Origin: Gremmenia infestans
Lineage: Eukaryota > Ascomycota > Leotiomycetes > Helotiales > Hamatocanthoscyphaceae
Direction: 5' to 3'
NCBI GenBank assembly: GCA_032629725.1
Contig: JAFEVB010000032.1
Span: 1 to 64,000 of the forward strand
DNA: 64,000 nt
Both the position numbers and the translations under genes were made by a program. The notes beneath the pieces were generated by a model that made no database searches, was not told the origin of the DNA, and was given only the letters and a program-made list of their open reading frames with translations. Of this stretch, positions 33,297 to 44,199 are shown one piece after another (positions within the stretch are counted from its first letter, which is position 1; each line of letters starts with the position of its first letter).

Positions 33297-36200
33297 ATGA
33301 GTTCCGAAGCCCCATCCACGACAACATCAATTCCACAACGCGAAGACGGCCCTGTAGCCGGTGAAGGAGCTGTCACTCGTATTGATGCGACAGCGATGAC
33401 TTCACCGCAACCCGACCCCGGCCAAGGCATTATCGCTGCAATGGCGACGACTAACCTCGACGCTCACAACCCCCCCGCCCCCGACGACCAACTCACCGCT
33501 GGAGAGAACCGCGTCGAGGAAGAAGGAGGAGACAACAACAGCAGCAGCAACAACAACAACAACAACAACAAAGTTTACAACAACAATAATCACACGAATA
33601 GCGACAGCGTAGATCAGAACGCAGCCCTCGAAAGTAATAATGCGGGCGATTCGGCAGGATTGGATACAGGCGTGGAGCAAACCGGCGACGAAGTACAAGC
33701 ACAAGCACCAGGCGCAGGGGACCTACAATTTGAATCCAACCTGAATCAAGCTATGCTGCAATCACAACAGATGTTACTGGCCCATGCCGATTTACTTCCA
33801 GAATTTGAACCCGGCTACTACGACACCCCAGAAGGCATCGCCGCCCTGATAGCCATGAATGGGACGATATCATCACAGCCATACTTGGATCCCTCCCCGG
33901 ACATTCATGGATATATGGGAGAGTATGGTTCTCAGCAGCAGTATGTGGAACCCGACCCAGAAGCCCAACACGCGTATGAAGAGAACGAAGAACCGCGCAT
34001 TTCAGCATATGCCAAGCTTGAATTCCCAGATGGCCATTTTTACATGAACACGTATTCGTTGCACGTAGGCCGCGACCAAAAGGGCTATCGGGCTGCAATG
34101 CGCCGAGAGAGAGAAGCAGCTCGAAGAGCCGTCGAGGAAGCTCAAGAACCTCATACACCTGCACGATCAGCGAGGGGTAGTCATTACAGCGTCAGCGAGC
34201 CGGGTGGGATTCTACGAGAAGGCAATGATTCAGATGACGAGGAGCGCGAGCGAAGACGTAGGAATCGCAGAGCCAGCAAGAAGTCTAGCAAGAAGTCCAG
34301 ATCTATAGGATCTTCACCTCAACATGATCCAGAAAGAAACTCTTTGGCGGTTCCAAATCAGCCATTTCCATACGAAGCCAATTATTCAGCAGGAGTATCT
34401 GTACCAGACATGAACGACCCCACCATAGATCCTAGTTCACTTCGGCCTTCTCCTCACACATGCCCTCTGATTGGCATCCACCCAGAAGGGATTCAGGAAG
34501 CCAAACAATATAAAGCTATCTCCCGAAAGCACTTGAAGATCGCCTATAACGCTAAGAAACGCATATTCGAAGCAGAATTTCTTGGTCGGAATGGCGGCTT
34601 CGTAGAAGATGTATTTTATCCCCGAAAGGAAAAAGTGCCGCTTCGCAGCGGTACGAGATTGCAGCTCGCCAGTGTTGTCATGAAGTTTGTTCTGCCCGAT
34701 TCTGCGATTGGTGAAACTGGCGCCGAACAGAGATCCGAGTATGGAGATGAAGCCTCTTTTGCGCGTTACTCAGAAGGAGGCAAAGAGATGAGCTTTGAAT
34801 TTGATGGTTCCAGACAAGGTGCCGATGGACGTGATACAAGCGAAGATTCGCTAGAAGACGTCGGCAGCGATGAGGGAGACGAAAGAGGCACGTCTAGCGG
34901 GGATGAGGGAAGTGAAGAGGGCGGGAACGAGATTGAAGAGGACGAGAACGAGCTCGAAGAAGGAGATGACGAACAAGAGGATCTGGAGGATCTGGAGGAG
35001 GACCTAGAGCAACAATCTGCTCCTCCTGACAGCGGCACGGGACTTGAAATGGCCAAACGCGAGAAACATCTGGAGCAAAGCCCCAATCTTCAGAAGAAAC
35101 GGGGCCCTGGCAGACCCCCAAAGAATGGTGTCATGTCGAAACGCGAGGAGAGGGAGGCGAAGAAGGCTGCTGCTGCCTTGCAGCAAGAGGATCAGATGGC
35201 TACACAGGCGGGACCTTCTCAATCGCCGGTTCCAGGGAAAAATAAAGTCGGCCGCCCACGGAAACATCCTAGGCCTGATATACCCGGGGAACCAAAGGAG
35301 AAGAGAAAGTACACCAAGAGGAAACCGAAAGAGTTGAAAGAGGGAGAGGTTAAGCAAGAAGGTTCAGGTGAGGACCAGCCTGCCAAGGAAAAGAAAGAAA
35401 AGAAGCCGCCTAGACCAGCTCGCTCGCCAACTCCAACGTTCAACGCAGAAGATCTTTCGCCAGATCAACTCCTGAAGCCAGGGGCAAATTACGTTACCCT
35501 GATCCATGAGGCTCTCACGAATTCTTCAACTGGCCAGATGTCATTGCCGCAGATATACCGTGCTATTCAACGGAAATACCCCTTCTTCGTTCTCAAATGC
35601 ACTACCAATGGTTGGCAAAGTAGTGTGCGTCACAACTTAGGCCAACATAATGCCTTCAAGAAAATAGCTAGGGAAGGCAAAGGCTGGCTGTGGGGTATTG
35701 ATGAGGGTGTTTCTATTGAGAAAGAAAGAAAGAAGAGGCTCACTCCTCCTCCGTATCCCACGAGTCAAAATCATCAGCCGATCCAGGCAAACTATATGCC
35801 TATGATGCCAGGACACCCCTATCAAATGCCTACAGGGTATCCGCCACATTACCATCCGCACCCACCACATTTTCAACCTGGACAGCAACCGCAATACCTT
35901 CCTCCGAATCAACAAATGAACGGAAACCCAATGCCACCAAATCATCATCTCCATATAAATGGCCCCCCTCCTTCATTCGCAGCCGCCATTGCTCCTCAAC
36001 TGGCTGCATCAAGTGGTCCCTCTACGTATAGTTCACCGTACGCGTCAAAGCCTGCGCCGTCAACTGTCCCCCCGGAGAGCGAACAAGCTCCAACTGAAGA
36101 CAGGCAAGCTCCGCCACCTCAACCACCCCCAGCGCCTGAACCCCTTCAGAAGACTCTCACAGTCCCGCAAAACGAGCAGAATGAGAAGAACGAGCAGATT

Positions 36201-36938
36201 CTTCGGCCACATGTACCGGACAAGCACAGTGTTGAAGTCATTGAAAGTTTCAAATATAGTCTGAGGGGGCGGCTAGAAAATGTGATCGGCTCGGTCAGTG
36301 TAGTTGACGCGCTGTTAACTTCTGCGGCAAACAGGGTGCTTGGGCTCTCAAGTGAAAGCGCAACTGGTGATGCTCGCGAGGAGCAGATTGTCGAACACAT
36401 GAAGGGCACATTGGCTACCGCAAGGCAGTCGAATATCGAATCAATCCCAGGAATATCTGCCCCGATGAAGCCGCCTGATTTGTCGGCCGTTCAAGATCCG
36501 CCACAGCAACTAGCGAATCATGAAGAAACACAATCTACTGCATCTCAGCCGGCCGTTAATACTACTGCTACTGGCCCTGGCCCAGAAAGGCCGAGCCCGC
36601 TAGTCACGAGACCAAGTTTTGGGCAAGGTCGAACAAATGGACCCTCGATTCCTAGACCGCCAATGATGGCTCCTTTGATGAAGAGAACCAATTCAGGAAG
36701 TTCAGCTAATGCACCACTTCTTCCAAGTGCACCGTCTTCGGCCTCAACCGCTGCAGCTCCAGACCCTATCTCTACGAATGGAGCCAGCACACCAAAGCTT
36801 GCTGCAAGCGAGACAATGCAGAACGAGGGCATGCAGCATACCTCACGGAAGAGGGAGAGGTCGGAAGAGAATGACCCCGATGATATGCGGGACATCAAGA
36901 GGATGGCCACTTCTGGTCCCCCTCAATTAAAAGCATAA
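33297..36938 (+). CDS. FHL1: FHA plus forkhead transcription factor, Fhl1-like
   Basis: Nuclear regulator. In yeasts Fhl1 binds ribosomal-protein promoters through Ifh1/Crf1; that role here is inferred. Single exon, 1213 aa. An Asn/Gln-rich N-terminus is followed by an FHA domain at about residues 235-468, beginning AYAKLEFPDGHFYMNTYSLHVGRD. It is interrupted by a long charged insert and resumes at YKAISRKHLKIAY, LGRNGGFVEDVFY and QLASVVMKFVLP. An acidic stretch (about 500-575) leads to two AT-hook-like motifs (RGPGRPPKNG and KVGRPRKHPRP, about 600 and 649). The forkhead domain is at about 730-803: YVTLIHEALTNSSTGQMSLP, AIQRKYPFF, WQSSVRHNLGQHNAFKKI and GKGWLWGID. The C-terminal third is Pro/Gln-rich. 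A split FHA plus forkhead points to Fhl1 rather than Fkh1/2. Confidence 0.9.
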   Translation: MSSEAPSTTTSIPQREDGPVAGEGAVTRIDATAMTSPQPDPGQGIIAAMATTNLDAHNPPAPDDQLTAGENRVEEEGGDNNSSSNNNNNNNKVYNNNNHTNSDSVDQNAALESNNAGDSAGLDTGVEQTGDEVQAQAPGAGDLQFESNLNQAMLQSQQMLLAHADLLPEFEPGYYDTPEGIAALIAMNGTISSQPYLDPSPDIHGYMGEYGSQQQYVEPDPEAQHAYEENEEPRISAYAKLEFPDGHFYMNTYSLHVGRDQKGYRAAMRREREAARRAVEEAQEPHTPARSARGSHYSVSEPGGILREGNDSDDEERERRRRNRRASKKSSKKSRSIGSSPQHDPERNSLAVPNQPFPYEANYSAGVSVPDMNDPTIDPSSLRPSPHTCPLIGIHPEGIQEAKQYKAISRKHLKIAYNAKKRIFEAEFLGRNGGFVEDVFYPRKEKVPLRSGTRLQLASVVMKFVLPDSAIGETGAEQRSEYGDEASFARYSEGGKEMSFEFDGSRQGADGRDTSEDSLEDVGSDEGDERGTSSGDEGSEEGGNEIEEDENELEEGDDEQEDLEDLEEDLEQQSAPPDSGTGLEMAKREKHLEQSPNLQKKRGPGRPPKNGVMSKREEREAKKAAAALQQEDQMATQAGPSQSPVPGKNKVGRPRKHPRPDIPGEPKEKRKYTKRKPKELKEGEVKQEGSGEDQPAKEKKEKKPPRPARSPTPTFNAEDLSPDQLLKPGANYVTLIHEALTNSSTGQMSLPQIYRAIQRKYPFFVLKCTTNGWQSSVRHNLGQHNAFKKIAREGKGWLWGIDEGVSIEKERKKRLTPPPYPTSQNHQPIQANYMPMMPGHPYQMPTGYPPHYHPHPPHFQPGQQPQYLPPNQQMNGNPMPPNHHLHINGPPPSFAAAIAPQLAASSGPSTYSSPYASKPAPSTVPPESEQAPTEDRQAPPPQPPPAPEPLQKTLTVPQNEQNEKNEQILRPHVPDKHSVEVIESFKYSLRGRLENVIGSVSVVDALLTSAANRVLGLSSESATGDAREEQIVEHMKGTLATARQSNIESIPGISAPMKPPDLSAVQDPPQQLANHEETQSTASQPAVNTTATGPGPERPSPLVTRPSFGQGRTNGPSIPRPPMMAPLMKRTNSGSSANAPLLPSAPSSASTAAAPDPISTNGASTPKLAASETMQNEGMQHTSRKRERSEENDPDDMRDIKRMATSGPPQLKA
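33531..33592. repeat. (AAC)n / (AGC)n trinucleotide repeat in FHL1
   Basis: CAA/CAG-type triplets encode a Ser/Asn run near residues 80-97 of FHL1. Such tracts vary in length between strains; coding frame is unaffected by triplet changes. Confidence 0.9.
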
Positions 36939-39894
36939 TTGATTACATAGATAGGAACGGATTTGGTGATTGGGGTTCGACAACCACGGCGGCGTATGGA
37001 GTTGATTCAAACCTCTATCGCATAAAGCGAGTTGCTTGGTGTACCGTTATCATTTGATGCATTAGCAAATACAATCACGCGTTGTATTATCCAGGGCTGA
37101 CTGCATTGACTGGCCAGTAGATATATATCACCACTCGGTACTGAATCGACATATAGTGCCTACTTGGAATACAAATCGTTTACTTCATGGGACTCAGTCC
37201 TGTCCTGTCGTGTCATGGCGTGATGTAGCCCTGGAGTTTGATGGCATTGCTGAAAATGCGGTTCGAATGAATTGCGTTCGATCGGACCAGCAGGAACTCC
37301 TAGTTTCTATAGTATATATTGCAGGTAGGTACACTTTTCATGTATTCGCCTGTAGCGTGCGGCTGTTTCTCATGGTGGCGCTTATGTACGGTGCTTGCAG
37401 GCTCGTGTGTTTGATGTGTCATCCTGTGGCCATTTAAATTGTTGAAATCCAGTCACAAGACTCCAGAGAGCGACAAGTAGCTCTGGGAGTGAGCAAGATT
37501 CAATGTCTCTTACATGCCTGGTCATTATTCATGATGATGCATTGGCCCAAATCCCTCTTCGAGCTTGCTTTAGGACATGCCAGGGGTGTGCGTGGAAGCC
37601 TGCGCACTTCCCAGCTCTGGCATAGTATACGAAGAGTCACTAGCAATGATTCAAATGTGAACTAGCATTTTACTCTCCTTCTTTCGTCCTGCATAAAACC
37701 GCCCAGGTCCACGCTCTCATATTCTCAATTGCTTGGCTATTTCCTATTGCACTATCTAGGTTGCGCAAAAGTCGGAGCTCAATCTAGGATCTGACGTGAG
37801 CCGCCTTATGAAGAAGTATTATACTTCGAAAGACGCCCACAGCACAATCAGCTGTATGCAGCAACTCCGAGGTCAGAATCATAGGGCGGGTGGCAGCTAT
37901 GGCCTTTCAGGCACAACGGGAAAGATGTCGACGTCAGTCAAACTCGATTCGAGTGGTATTTCACTTTTTTTTCGAAATCTGAGGCACCGGCAGAACATTA
38001 TTACGGGTTTTGAGGGACCCCACTTCGGGGAGAAGTGATGCCGGTTGAGAATTCTGACATCGGAACTCTTTTCAGGCGGCGGTTATTTGGAAATTTGTTC
38101 GCCCTGAATGACATTTTCCCTCTTCCCAACCGGTATGTTAGATGCTCCACATATCAAAGCAACTCAACTGAATGACTGAGGTATTTCTGCCTATCTTTCC
38201 ATACCGAAGGTCTGATTTTGAGAGGCTCCCGGATGATCCGGTGGTATGGTTATGGGGACGCGAAATTTCGCCCAGTTCGTGTCGTACTTCACCTCAACGA
38301 AAGGCTGAGCGCCGGGACCTGAGCATTATCTCATCCCCCACGGACGAGTCTTGTCTTGTGGCTTCTTTTTCGGCGACTTGTCGTAAGGTTATATACCTTC
38401 AGCCTCGTCAGTCGCATGGGAAAAGAAATGTCTCACGTGCCCCATGGACGTGACATGAAAATTTCCCGCCGACGCGCATACCCCACGCCGGAAGGCTCCG
38501 CACAATTGAGATTCTCTTTTTTTGAAAAGAGACTTTCTCAAGAGGAGAAAGGTGGTCTGCGAGGAATGCCGAGTATGCCGCGGGATGTGGACATGTCGAT
38601 TGGAAGAAGCAACATGCCTTTTACTCCATTTTCTTCCCTGAGGACTAACTCAGGCTCTAATCGAGGCTCATATGTGAGAGTATGAGCTTTCCGAGCTCCG
38701 AAGTTGAGGGCGTACCTTCTGTCCTATGATCACTTCTCTGATTCTCAAGGCTCTGGAAACCCCCATCTTAGGTGCCCCCCAAATGTTCATCCTGATCACC
38801 AAGCAGCAAGTTTCTCGCTCTCCAGTTCGTCTCTTTTCCGACTGGAATCGAAAAACTGACACTCAGTTTTGGGGTACGGAAACAAAGTTTCTCACGGAAG
38901 TCTCCCGAAGAATGAGAGGGACGCTTACATGGTGTGAATAAGATGATGTTACCAGATCAGCAGCAAAGTAGGGCGAGGGAGAATGAATGGCAATGTTGCT
39001 TTTCGCCACTTGGCTATGGAGGGCTTTGTATTCAGAGTCGATTTTGTAGTGCTTGATATGGCTTGATTTGCGATGATGATCAAACATCGAGAGACAAAAT
39101 GCGAATACGCATGTCGATCCTATGTTGAGTTGGAATAGCGTCTAGTGGAAGTGCCATACGTTCTATAAGACTATAAATCTACCTTCATATTCCCCAATCT
39201 CCGTCTAAGTGCAGCAGGGTGGGCATAATGTGGTTGGAATGCATGTTAATTGCATGTTCCCGAGTCAATGGAATTTGATGTCCTATCTCATAGTTGATTG
39301 GGGTTTCATTGAGACACTCTGATATTGCTTCCATCGGGCTGTTGCCCGACTCCTATGGAAGATAATTTCGGTATTTCTCCGTCGTAACGAAAGCATCATT
39401 TGACGTAACAGCAATCTCTTTTACGTTCCACACAGAGCAATTAATGTTGATACGAACCGCATGAATGTTGCAGTTATGGTAGAAGCAAGTATTGGTTATC
39501 CCAAGAGGGTTGCCCGCTTAACAAGGGAGTGAACACCAATCAATTGTCAGCCTTGGTGAGGCTTCAGTGCTTCACACCGCTAAGCCGAGATCGAAGTCGG
39601 ATGGTGCAATGTACGCATACATGCGTTGAAATACGTGGCTTAGCGGAGCCTGCTGAGTCCTTAGCATGAGACAGCAGCTTAGTGCAGCTGGACCTAGAAA
39701 TCGGCTGCAACTTCATCATCTAGCCAGTGATTTGCCACATTGTTAAGCACCCCTCGATATAAGAACAAGTACAGCCTTCTATCTGAAGCCTCTGTATCGG
39801 CATCTACTCAGGACCGAAATTAGATCCTTGTTCATAATCTTTAATTCCTCTTTAATGCCTTTATAGGGTTTACTCTACCCATATATTTGTACAA
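36939..39894. other. Gene-poor interval, about 3 kb
   Basis: Between the FHL1 stop and the small gene at 39895. Composition is near normal (not RIP-degraded) and no frame shows a recognisable domain or a convincing set of splice-joined exons. Several 60-110-codon open frames (37,796-38,038; 38,172-38,453; 38,356-38,685) lack family features. An inverted repeat lies at 39,577-39,646. It may hold a long promoter, a non-coding transcript, or a gene I cannot recognise. Confidence 0.5.
39577..39646. other. Inverted repeat with inner palindrome
   Basis: CCGCTAAGCC (39,577-39,586) is exactly complementary to GGCTTAGCGG (39,637-39,646). The loop contains ACGCAT-AC-ATGCGT, a second near-perfect hairpin. 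It could be a structured RNA, a factor-binding palindrome, or a transposon footprint; nothing else supports a choice. Confidence 0.5.
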
Positions 39895-40414
39895 ATGAGT
39901 TCCGCTGAGAAGAATCAGTACTTCATAACGAATGTTGACATCAACAAAAAGGTCATAACACAAGAGATTCAGTACTATCTTGGTCCTGAATCAACAGTCC
40001 GGCCATACACGCGAGCGGTTTGTATCCTCATCCCCATACTCGGCTTCTGCGCTAATTCAAGCACTAGGGCGAAGACGGCTTCCTCATAACCACTCCTGGA
40101 GAGTGCTTGACAGATGTAAGCGAGAAGCATAGACCCGAGCATCTATTAGAGAAGAATTCTTTTGACGGTATGGATAGGAGCAGATAGACGACATCTGCCA
40201 CAAAAGCAAGGAAGTCTGGGAGAAACAGGCAGCACAGCGTTCGAGAAAGGAGTCTGACAAGCAACTGAAACGACCTCTCCACCAACCCATTGTTGTATCT
40301 CGGGGTTCGAAATCAGATCATTCAAGGCATCGTCGGCATTCCGACGAGCGGGGTGAGGGTTCATCGAGACGTCGTTCAGACGAGCGCAAATATGGAGAGA
40401 GTTCGCGGCGGTGA
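39895..40414 (+). CDS. Uncharacterised conserved-looking small protein (135 aa)
   Basis: Not a named family. Three exons: 39895-40017, 40068-40115 and 40178-40414. Intron 1 has donor GTTTGT, a GCTAAT branch-like site and acceptor ACTAG; intron 2 has donor GTAAGC and acceptor GATAG. Total 135 aa. The joined protein reads MSSAEKNQYFITNVDINKKV, QEIQYYLGPESTVRPYTR, GEDGFLITTPGECLTDEQID, DICHKSKEVWEKQAA, then KQLKRPLHQPIVVSRG and an Arg/Ser/His-rich tail ending ESSRR. The well-formed codons at both junctions (for example TPGECLTD-EQIDDIC) argue for a real gene. Strongly hydrophilic, no signal peptide or membrane segment; the RS-like tail suggests nuclear or RNA association, which is inference. I believe similar sequences exist in other filamentous fungi, but this needs a search. 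Confidence 0.75.
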
Positions 40415-41972
40415 ATAACAATGCTTTTACGTCTCATTAGGGACGTTCGGAGTTTAGTTTTAATTCCCTTTTTCTAAAGTTGCAAGGCTGGAGCGGAGAG
40501 ATTCTTTCGATAAGGCGAAGAAGTTCATGGGCTTTCCAAAGAACTGCATAGCGAGGCTGTTTGAACTCACTGCATTTTGTTGAGGTTTATTTGGTCTGGT
40601 GTTGGGTCTGATTCTCATACTGCTCAAATCTAGTTCGGCGTTCCGTATGGCTGGCTCCCTTCAATCACCACGAAGTTATCTTGAGAATCTTCCTTGCAAG
40701 ACTGTGAATATAAGCGGTGTTTGTTAATAAGTCACCGCCACATAGAATCATAATTCCTTCAGCCGAGGTACTGTAGAAAATAATACCCCCCGTGTGTACA
40801 CAAACCGTATGACAGCCTCACGACACGCGGACGTTGTATGCATGACACTTTATGTCACTCCGCGAGGCTGACCGTCGCCACTTTAGGGGTTAGGCAAATA
40901 TTTGGCGAGGCGACTCCACACATCCTTCGTGCATGATGCGAAATGTGGCTAAATATATACGCCACTCGCCTTGCCAGTTGATCTTGATTACCATTAACAA
41001 CATTAGATGCGAGACTCTTTGGAAATAGAGCGAGTCTTATTAGTAGTCTCCATCGAATACCCGAAAACCAGACAATTCGCAAACACTACTTTGACTCGTC
41101 GTCATACTTGAGACAGTCCATAGTAGTTATCCTTCCTTATAATTCAAAGAAGAGAAGAAGTCCTAAGAGCAGTACCGCGACTGGAAGTAGTTAGTCTCTG
41201 TATTGCCTGAGAAGATCACCCTGGTACTAGCGATCCGAGACAACGACACCGAGCAAGCAAGCCAACTAAAAAAAGTGTTGCGGGTTCTTAGTGGGTGGAA
41301 GACAATGGATACCCGTGACGGCCAAGGTCCACTTAGACCTCGCAATAGAGAGGTGCAACGTGATGCAGGTAGAAGACAACCACTGAACTGATTATCTACT
41401 GCTACCCTTGAGATGTCACATTTTGTAGCTATAAGCACACATATGGTGAGAAATCTATGGGAAAAATTTTGTGGCCACCAAAACTGGAACTTTTCAAGAA
41501 CCGACTGCATAATTATATCTTATTCGATGAAGTCATGTTGACGCCAGTCTCATGTTGGTAATCCACAGGTTCAGCAGCTTCGAATTGAAGGATAATTCGG
41601 CAAACAAATTACCAACGGCTGGAACCTGATGGTAGGAAGGTCTCGGCGTGCGGATTTAAATAAATCGTATTCAACGCCAATACACCACTAAACTAAATTA
41701 GCAATAACGAAGAACAAATTTTGAGCAATGGACTGACGAAGATTTCCATAGGGACGCTGCATCCAATTCCCGCTAGAACGTTTTGCGCCGATGCCCCTAT
41801 CGTTCCCATGGCAGTGCTGAATTAGCAGGGCATTACTAGGCTCAGCAACTGAGCATTCCTTCGCGTAATGCGGGTTTGGATCAAGACGCGGGACGCTTGA
41901 TAGAACATGGATAGCCCTCGTGCCCTAATACCCCGAAGTGACTGCTCCAACTGAGTCTCGAGCCCTAGCTCA
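40415..41972. other. Intergenic region, about 1.56 kb
   Basis: Between the 135-aa gene and TEN1 (convergent). Open frames at 40,855-41,082 and 41,163-41,510 (minus) show no domain or splice-supported extension. No tRNA-like structure seen. Confidence 0.5.
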
Positions 41973-42666
41973 TTAACCTGTTTTCTGTTGATCCAAGCTT
42001 TGTTCGTAAGTCTGAAGATTAAGGGAGCCAGAAGACCATAATAAAATGGCTTGAACCGGGACCCCCGACTCATTAATCACGGAGTGTTTTGGCTGGGGCT
42101 CCGCTTGAATATAACCCATGACGTTGACCCATTCTCCAGTACGAGTCTCATGTGACTTTATGGTGTTCAATATAAGATCTATACCGACAAGAGCTCTTAG
42201 GGTCTGTCCCGGTGGATAGTTGTGCTCGAGTGTGAGGGTAGCCGTTTTCGTCGAATAATTCGTAATGCTATGGGATTGAAGACTTAGCGGAAAAGCTCCT
42301 GCAAAGATACTACTCCTTGACACAGGCGAAGATTGAGTCCATTGGGCAAAGAGAAAGCTCAAAAAGAAAAGGAATATCCAATGACAAGGTTCTGGCTGTA
42401 CAGGTTTATGGAACACACTGAAAGCGGACAAGGCAACTCTTCAAGTAAATCTAGAAGGACAGGATAACAAAAAGGGCCAAGAAAGTTCAAGTGAAGGCAA
42501 GTGAAGGGAAGTGAAGGGAAGTGAAAAGAAGGAAAGAGAAGAAAAGAAAAGAAAAACAAACAACTCACCACCCAAGAAAGCGGACCTTGGTGCCTGGTAG
42601 GAACTTCGGTAGCTCGGAAAGCAAAGTCAACGTGGTAGGGACAGGGCCGTTCTGAACACCAGCCAT
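41973..42666 (-). CDS. TEN1: Telomere-capping CST complex subunit Ten1
   Basis: OB-fold partner of Stn1 in the CST complex, which protects telomere ends and aids lagging-strand fill-in. Two exons: 42569-42666 and 41973-42267, with a 301-nt intron (donor GTGAGT, acceptor CATAG). Splicing gives MAGVQNGPVPTTLTLLSELP, then KFLPGTKVRFLG-C-ITNYSTK, ATLTLEHNYPPG, RALVGIDLILNTIK, GEWVNVMGYI, and VPVQAILLWSSGSLNLQTYE, total 130 aa. The strand order and the motifs VRFLG, ATLTLEH, GEWVNVMGYI and VQAILLWS are those of fungal Ten1. The second exon also reads open upstream to 42431 with a false start that would add a hydrophobic leader; that part is intron. Its start faces SNF7 across about 620 bp. Confidence 0.87.
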
Positions 42667-43290
42667 GGCCGTGGTCGTGGTCGTGCTTTGATTTTGAGGC
42701 TCAATTCAACTAAAGTCAAATGAGGTCCGATGAGAGATGCGTTACTAGATATGTAACGACACTTTACGTACCTAAATAAGGTATTGTGCCAACCTCGTCT
42801 GGCGTTGTGTTACCTAGGTATCTTCATGGTAAATATGGATCCATAAGGTTAGCTACCATTTACCGTGAATAAACGCTAGTCCCGATCAAGGTTAACGTTA
42901 GTCTCTAGTGGCGCGTCATTGAGACACTGGAGGCACGACAATCATCATCCACCACCACCTCAGCAGGCAACGAAAGATAGCTACCAACAGTCTGCGTCAC
43001 GAATACTCTCATCTTACCTCCAATACTACTGCCGTATCAGCTGTGCTCATTAACATACCCACCATTCAGCGACTGCTTCTTGCGATATTCACCACGATCT
43101 TTTCTTCGTCTGAAATTCCGAACAGCCCCACCATACATCTCCAACCTTCTGATAGCATCACTCAACTCGAAGCGCTGATCCGAACGACTCTTCATATTGG
43201 CAAGACTATCCGACCTGTTTCTGGCCATACAACCGGGCTCGGCGGTCCGTCTACATCGAATCTATCGGGCCAGTAATTCACAATACAAGA
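42667..43290. promoter_or_regulatory. Divergent promoter region of TEN1 and SNF7
   Basis: 624 bp between the start codons. It contains a GTGGTCGTGGTCGTG repeat next to TEN1 and CCTAGGTA-type elements near 42,810. An open frame at 43,043-43,276 in front of SNF7 begins with a non-ATG codon and is not called. Confidence 0.45.
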
Positions 43291-44199
43291 ATGTCTGGAG
43301 TGTGGGGTTGGTTTGGTGGGCAGAGTGCCCAGAAGAAGAAAGATTCCCCTAAGAATGCCATCCTTGGTTTAAGATCGCAGCTTGAGATGCTGCAGAAGAG
43401 GGAGCGACATTTGCAAAATCAGATGGATGAGCAAGACGGCATCGCCAGGAAGAACGTGAGCACTAACAAGACCGGTATGGTTACCCGAAACGCCTTAGGA
43501 CCGTGTCCTTGGTTTTCTCAGCTGGCGGAAGTATTTTGCCATCTGCTTTATAGCCAAGTCTCGCTGACTATTTGATACAGCCGCAAAAGCAGCCTTGCGC
43601 CGCAAGAAGCAACACGAACATACCCTTGAACAAACAACTGCTCAAGTAGCGACCCTCGAACAACAAATATACTCGATCGAGGCGGCGAATATCAACAGGG
43701 AGACTCTTCTCGCCATGGAGAAAGCCGGTGAAGCGATGCAAGCTATCCATGGCAAGCTTAATATTGACAAGGTCGACGAGACAATGTACGTTCTCTCTAT
43801 AGGATTCATGATGCTCGGGTTCAAGCTGCTGACATTACACGCACAGGGAAAAACTCCGAGAACAACATGCGCTGGGTGAAGAGATTGCTACTGCTATTAC
43901 AAGCGCACCTATTGGCGAACCTATCGACGAGACTGAGTTGGATGATGAGTTAGCGGAGCTTGAGCAAGAGCAACTTGATGATAAGATGCTGCAGACGGGA
44001 GCAGTTCCTGTCTCAGATGAGATACATAGATTACCGGCTGGTGTGAATGGAGAGAGTAAGTCCCTAAAATGTATTACACTCGTTGATCTCTGGCTAACGT
44101 AACCCAGTCAAAGCCTCCAAAGGCAAAGCACCTGTACATGCTGAGGAGGAAGATGAAGAGGAAGAACTACGGAAGCTGCAGGCTGAAATGGCCATGTGA
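43291..44199 (+). CDS. SNF7: ESCRT-III subunit Snf7 (Vps32/CHMP4)
   Basis: Main polymer-forming ESCRT-III subunit for multivesicular-body sorting; in filamentous fungi it also serves alkaline-pH signalling through the Pal/Rim pathway. Four exons: 43291-43474, 43581-43785, 43847-44055, 44108-44199; total 229 aa. All introns are GT-AG with intact frame (junctions KT-AAKAALRRKKQHE, DETM-EKLREQHALG, GE-IKASKGK). The N-terminus MSGVWGWFGG is the short hydrophobic anchor, followed by the basic core helices (LRSQLEMLQKRERHLQNQM, KKQHEHTLEQTTAQVATLEQ) and the acidic autoinhibitory region. The final helix EEELRKLQAEMAM is the Bro1/Alix-binding motif of Snf7. Length and helix order match the family. 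Confidence 0.95.

Noticed and set aside
37240..37300. tRNA-like GGTTCGAAT box
   Set aside because: Flanks cannot form the T-arm stem and no matching A-box or acceptor stem was found.
42268..42431. Upstream extension of the second TEN1 exon as a signal-peptide-like start
   Set aside because: The hydrophobic leader is intronic; joining to the 98-nt exon 1 gives the expected Ten1 N-terminus.
43043..43276. Open frame just before SNF7
   Set aside because: Starts at a non-ATG codon and ends before the SNF7 start; likely 5' leader or promoter.
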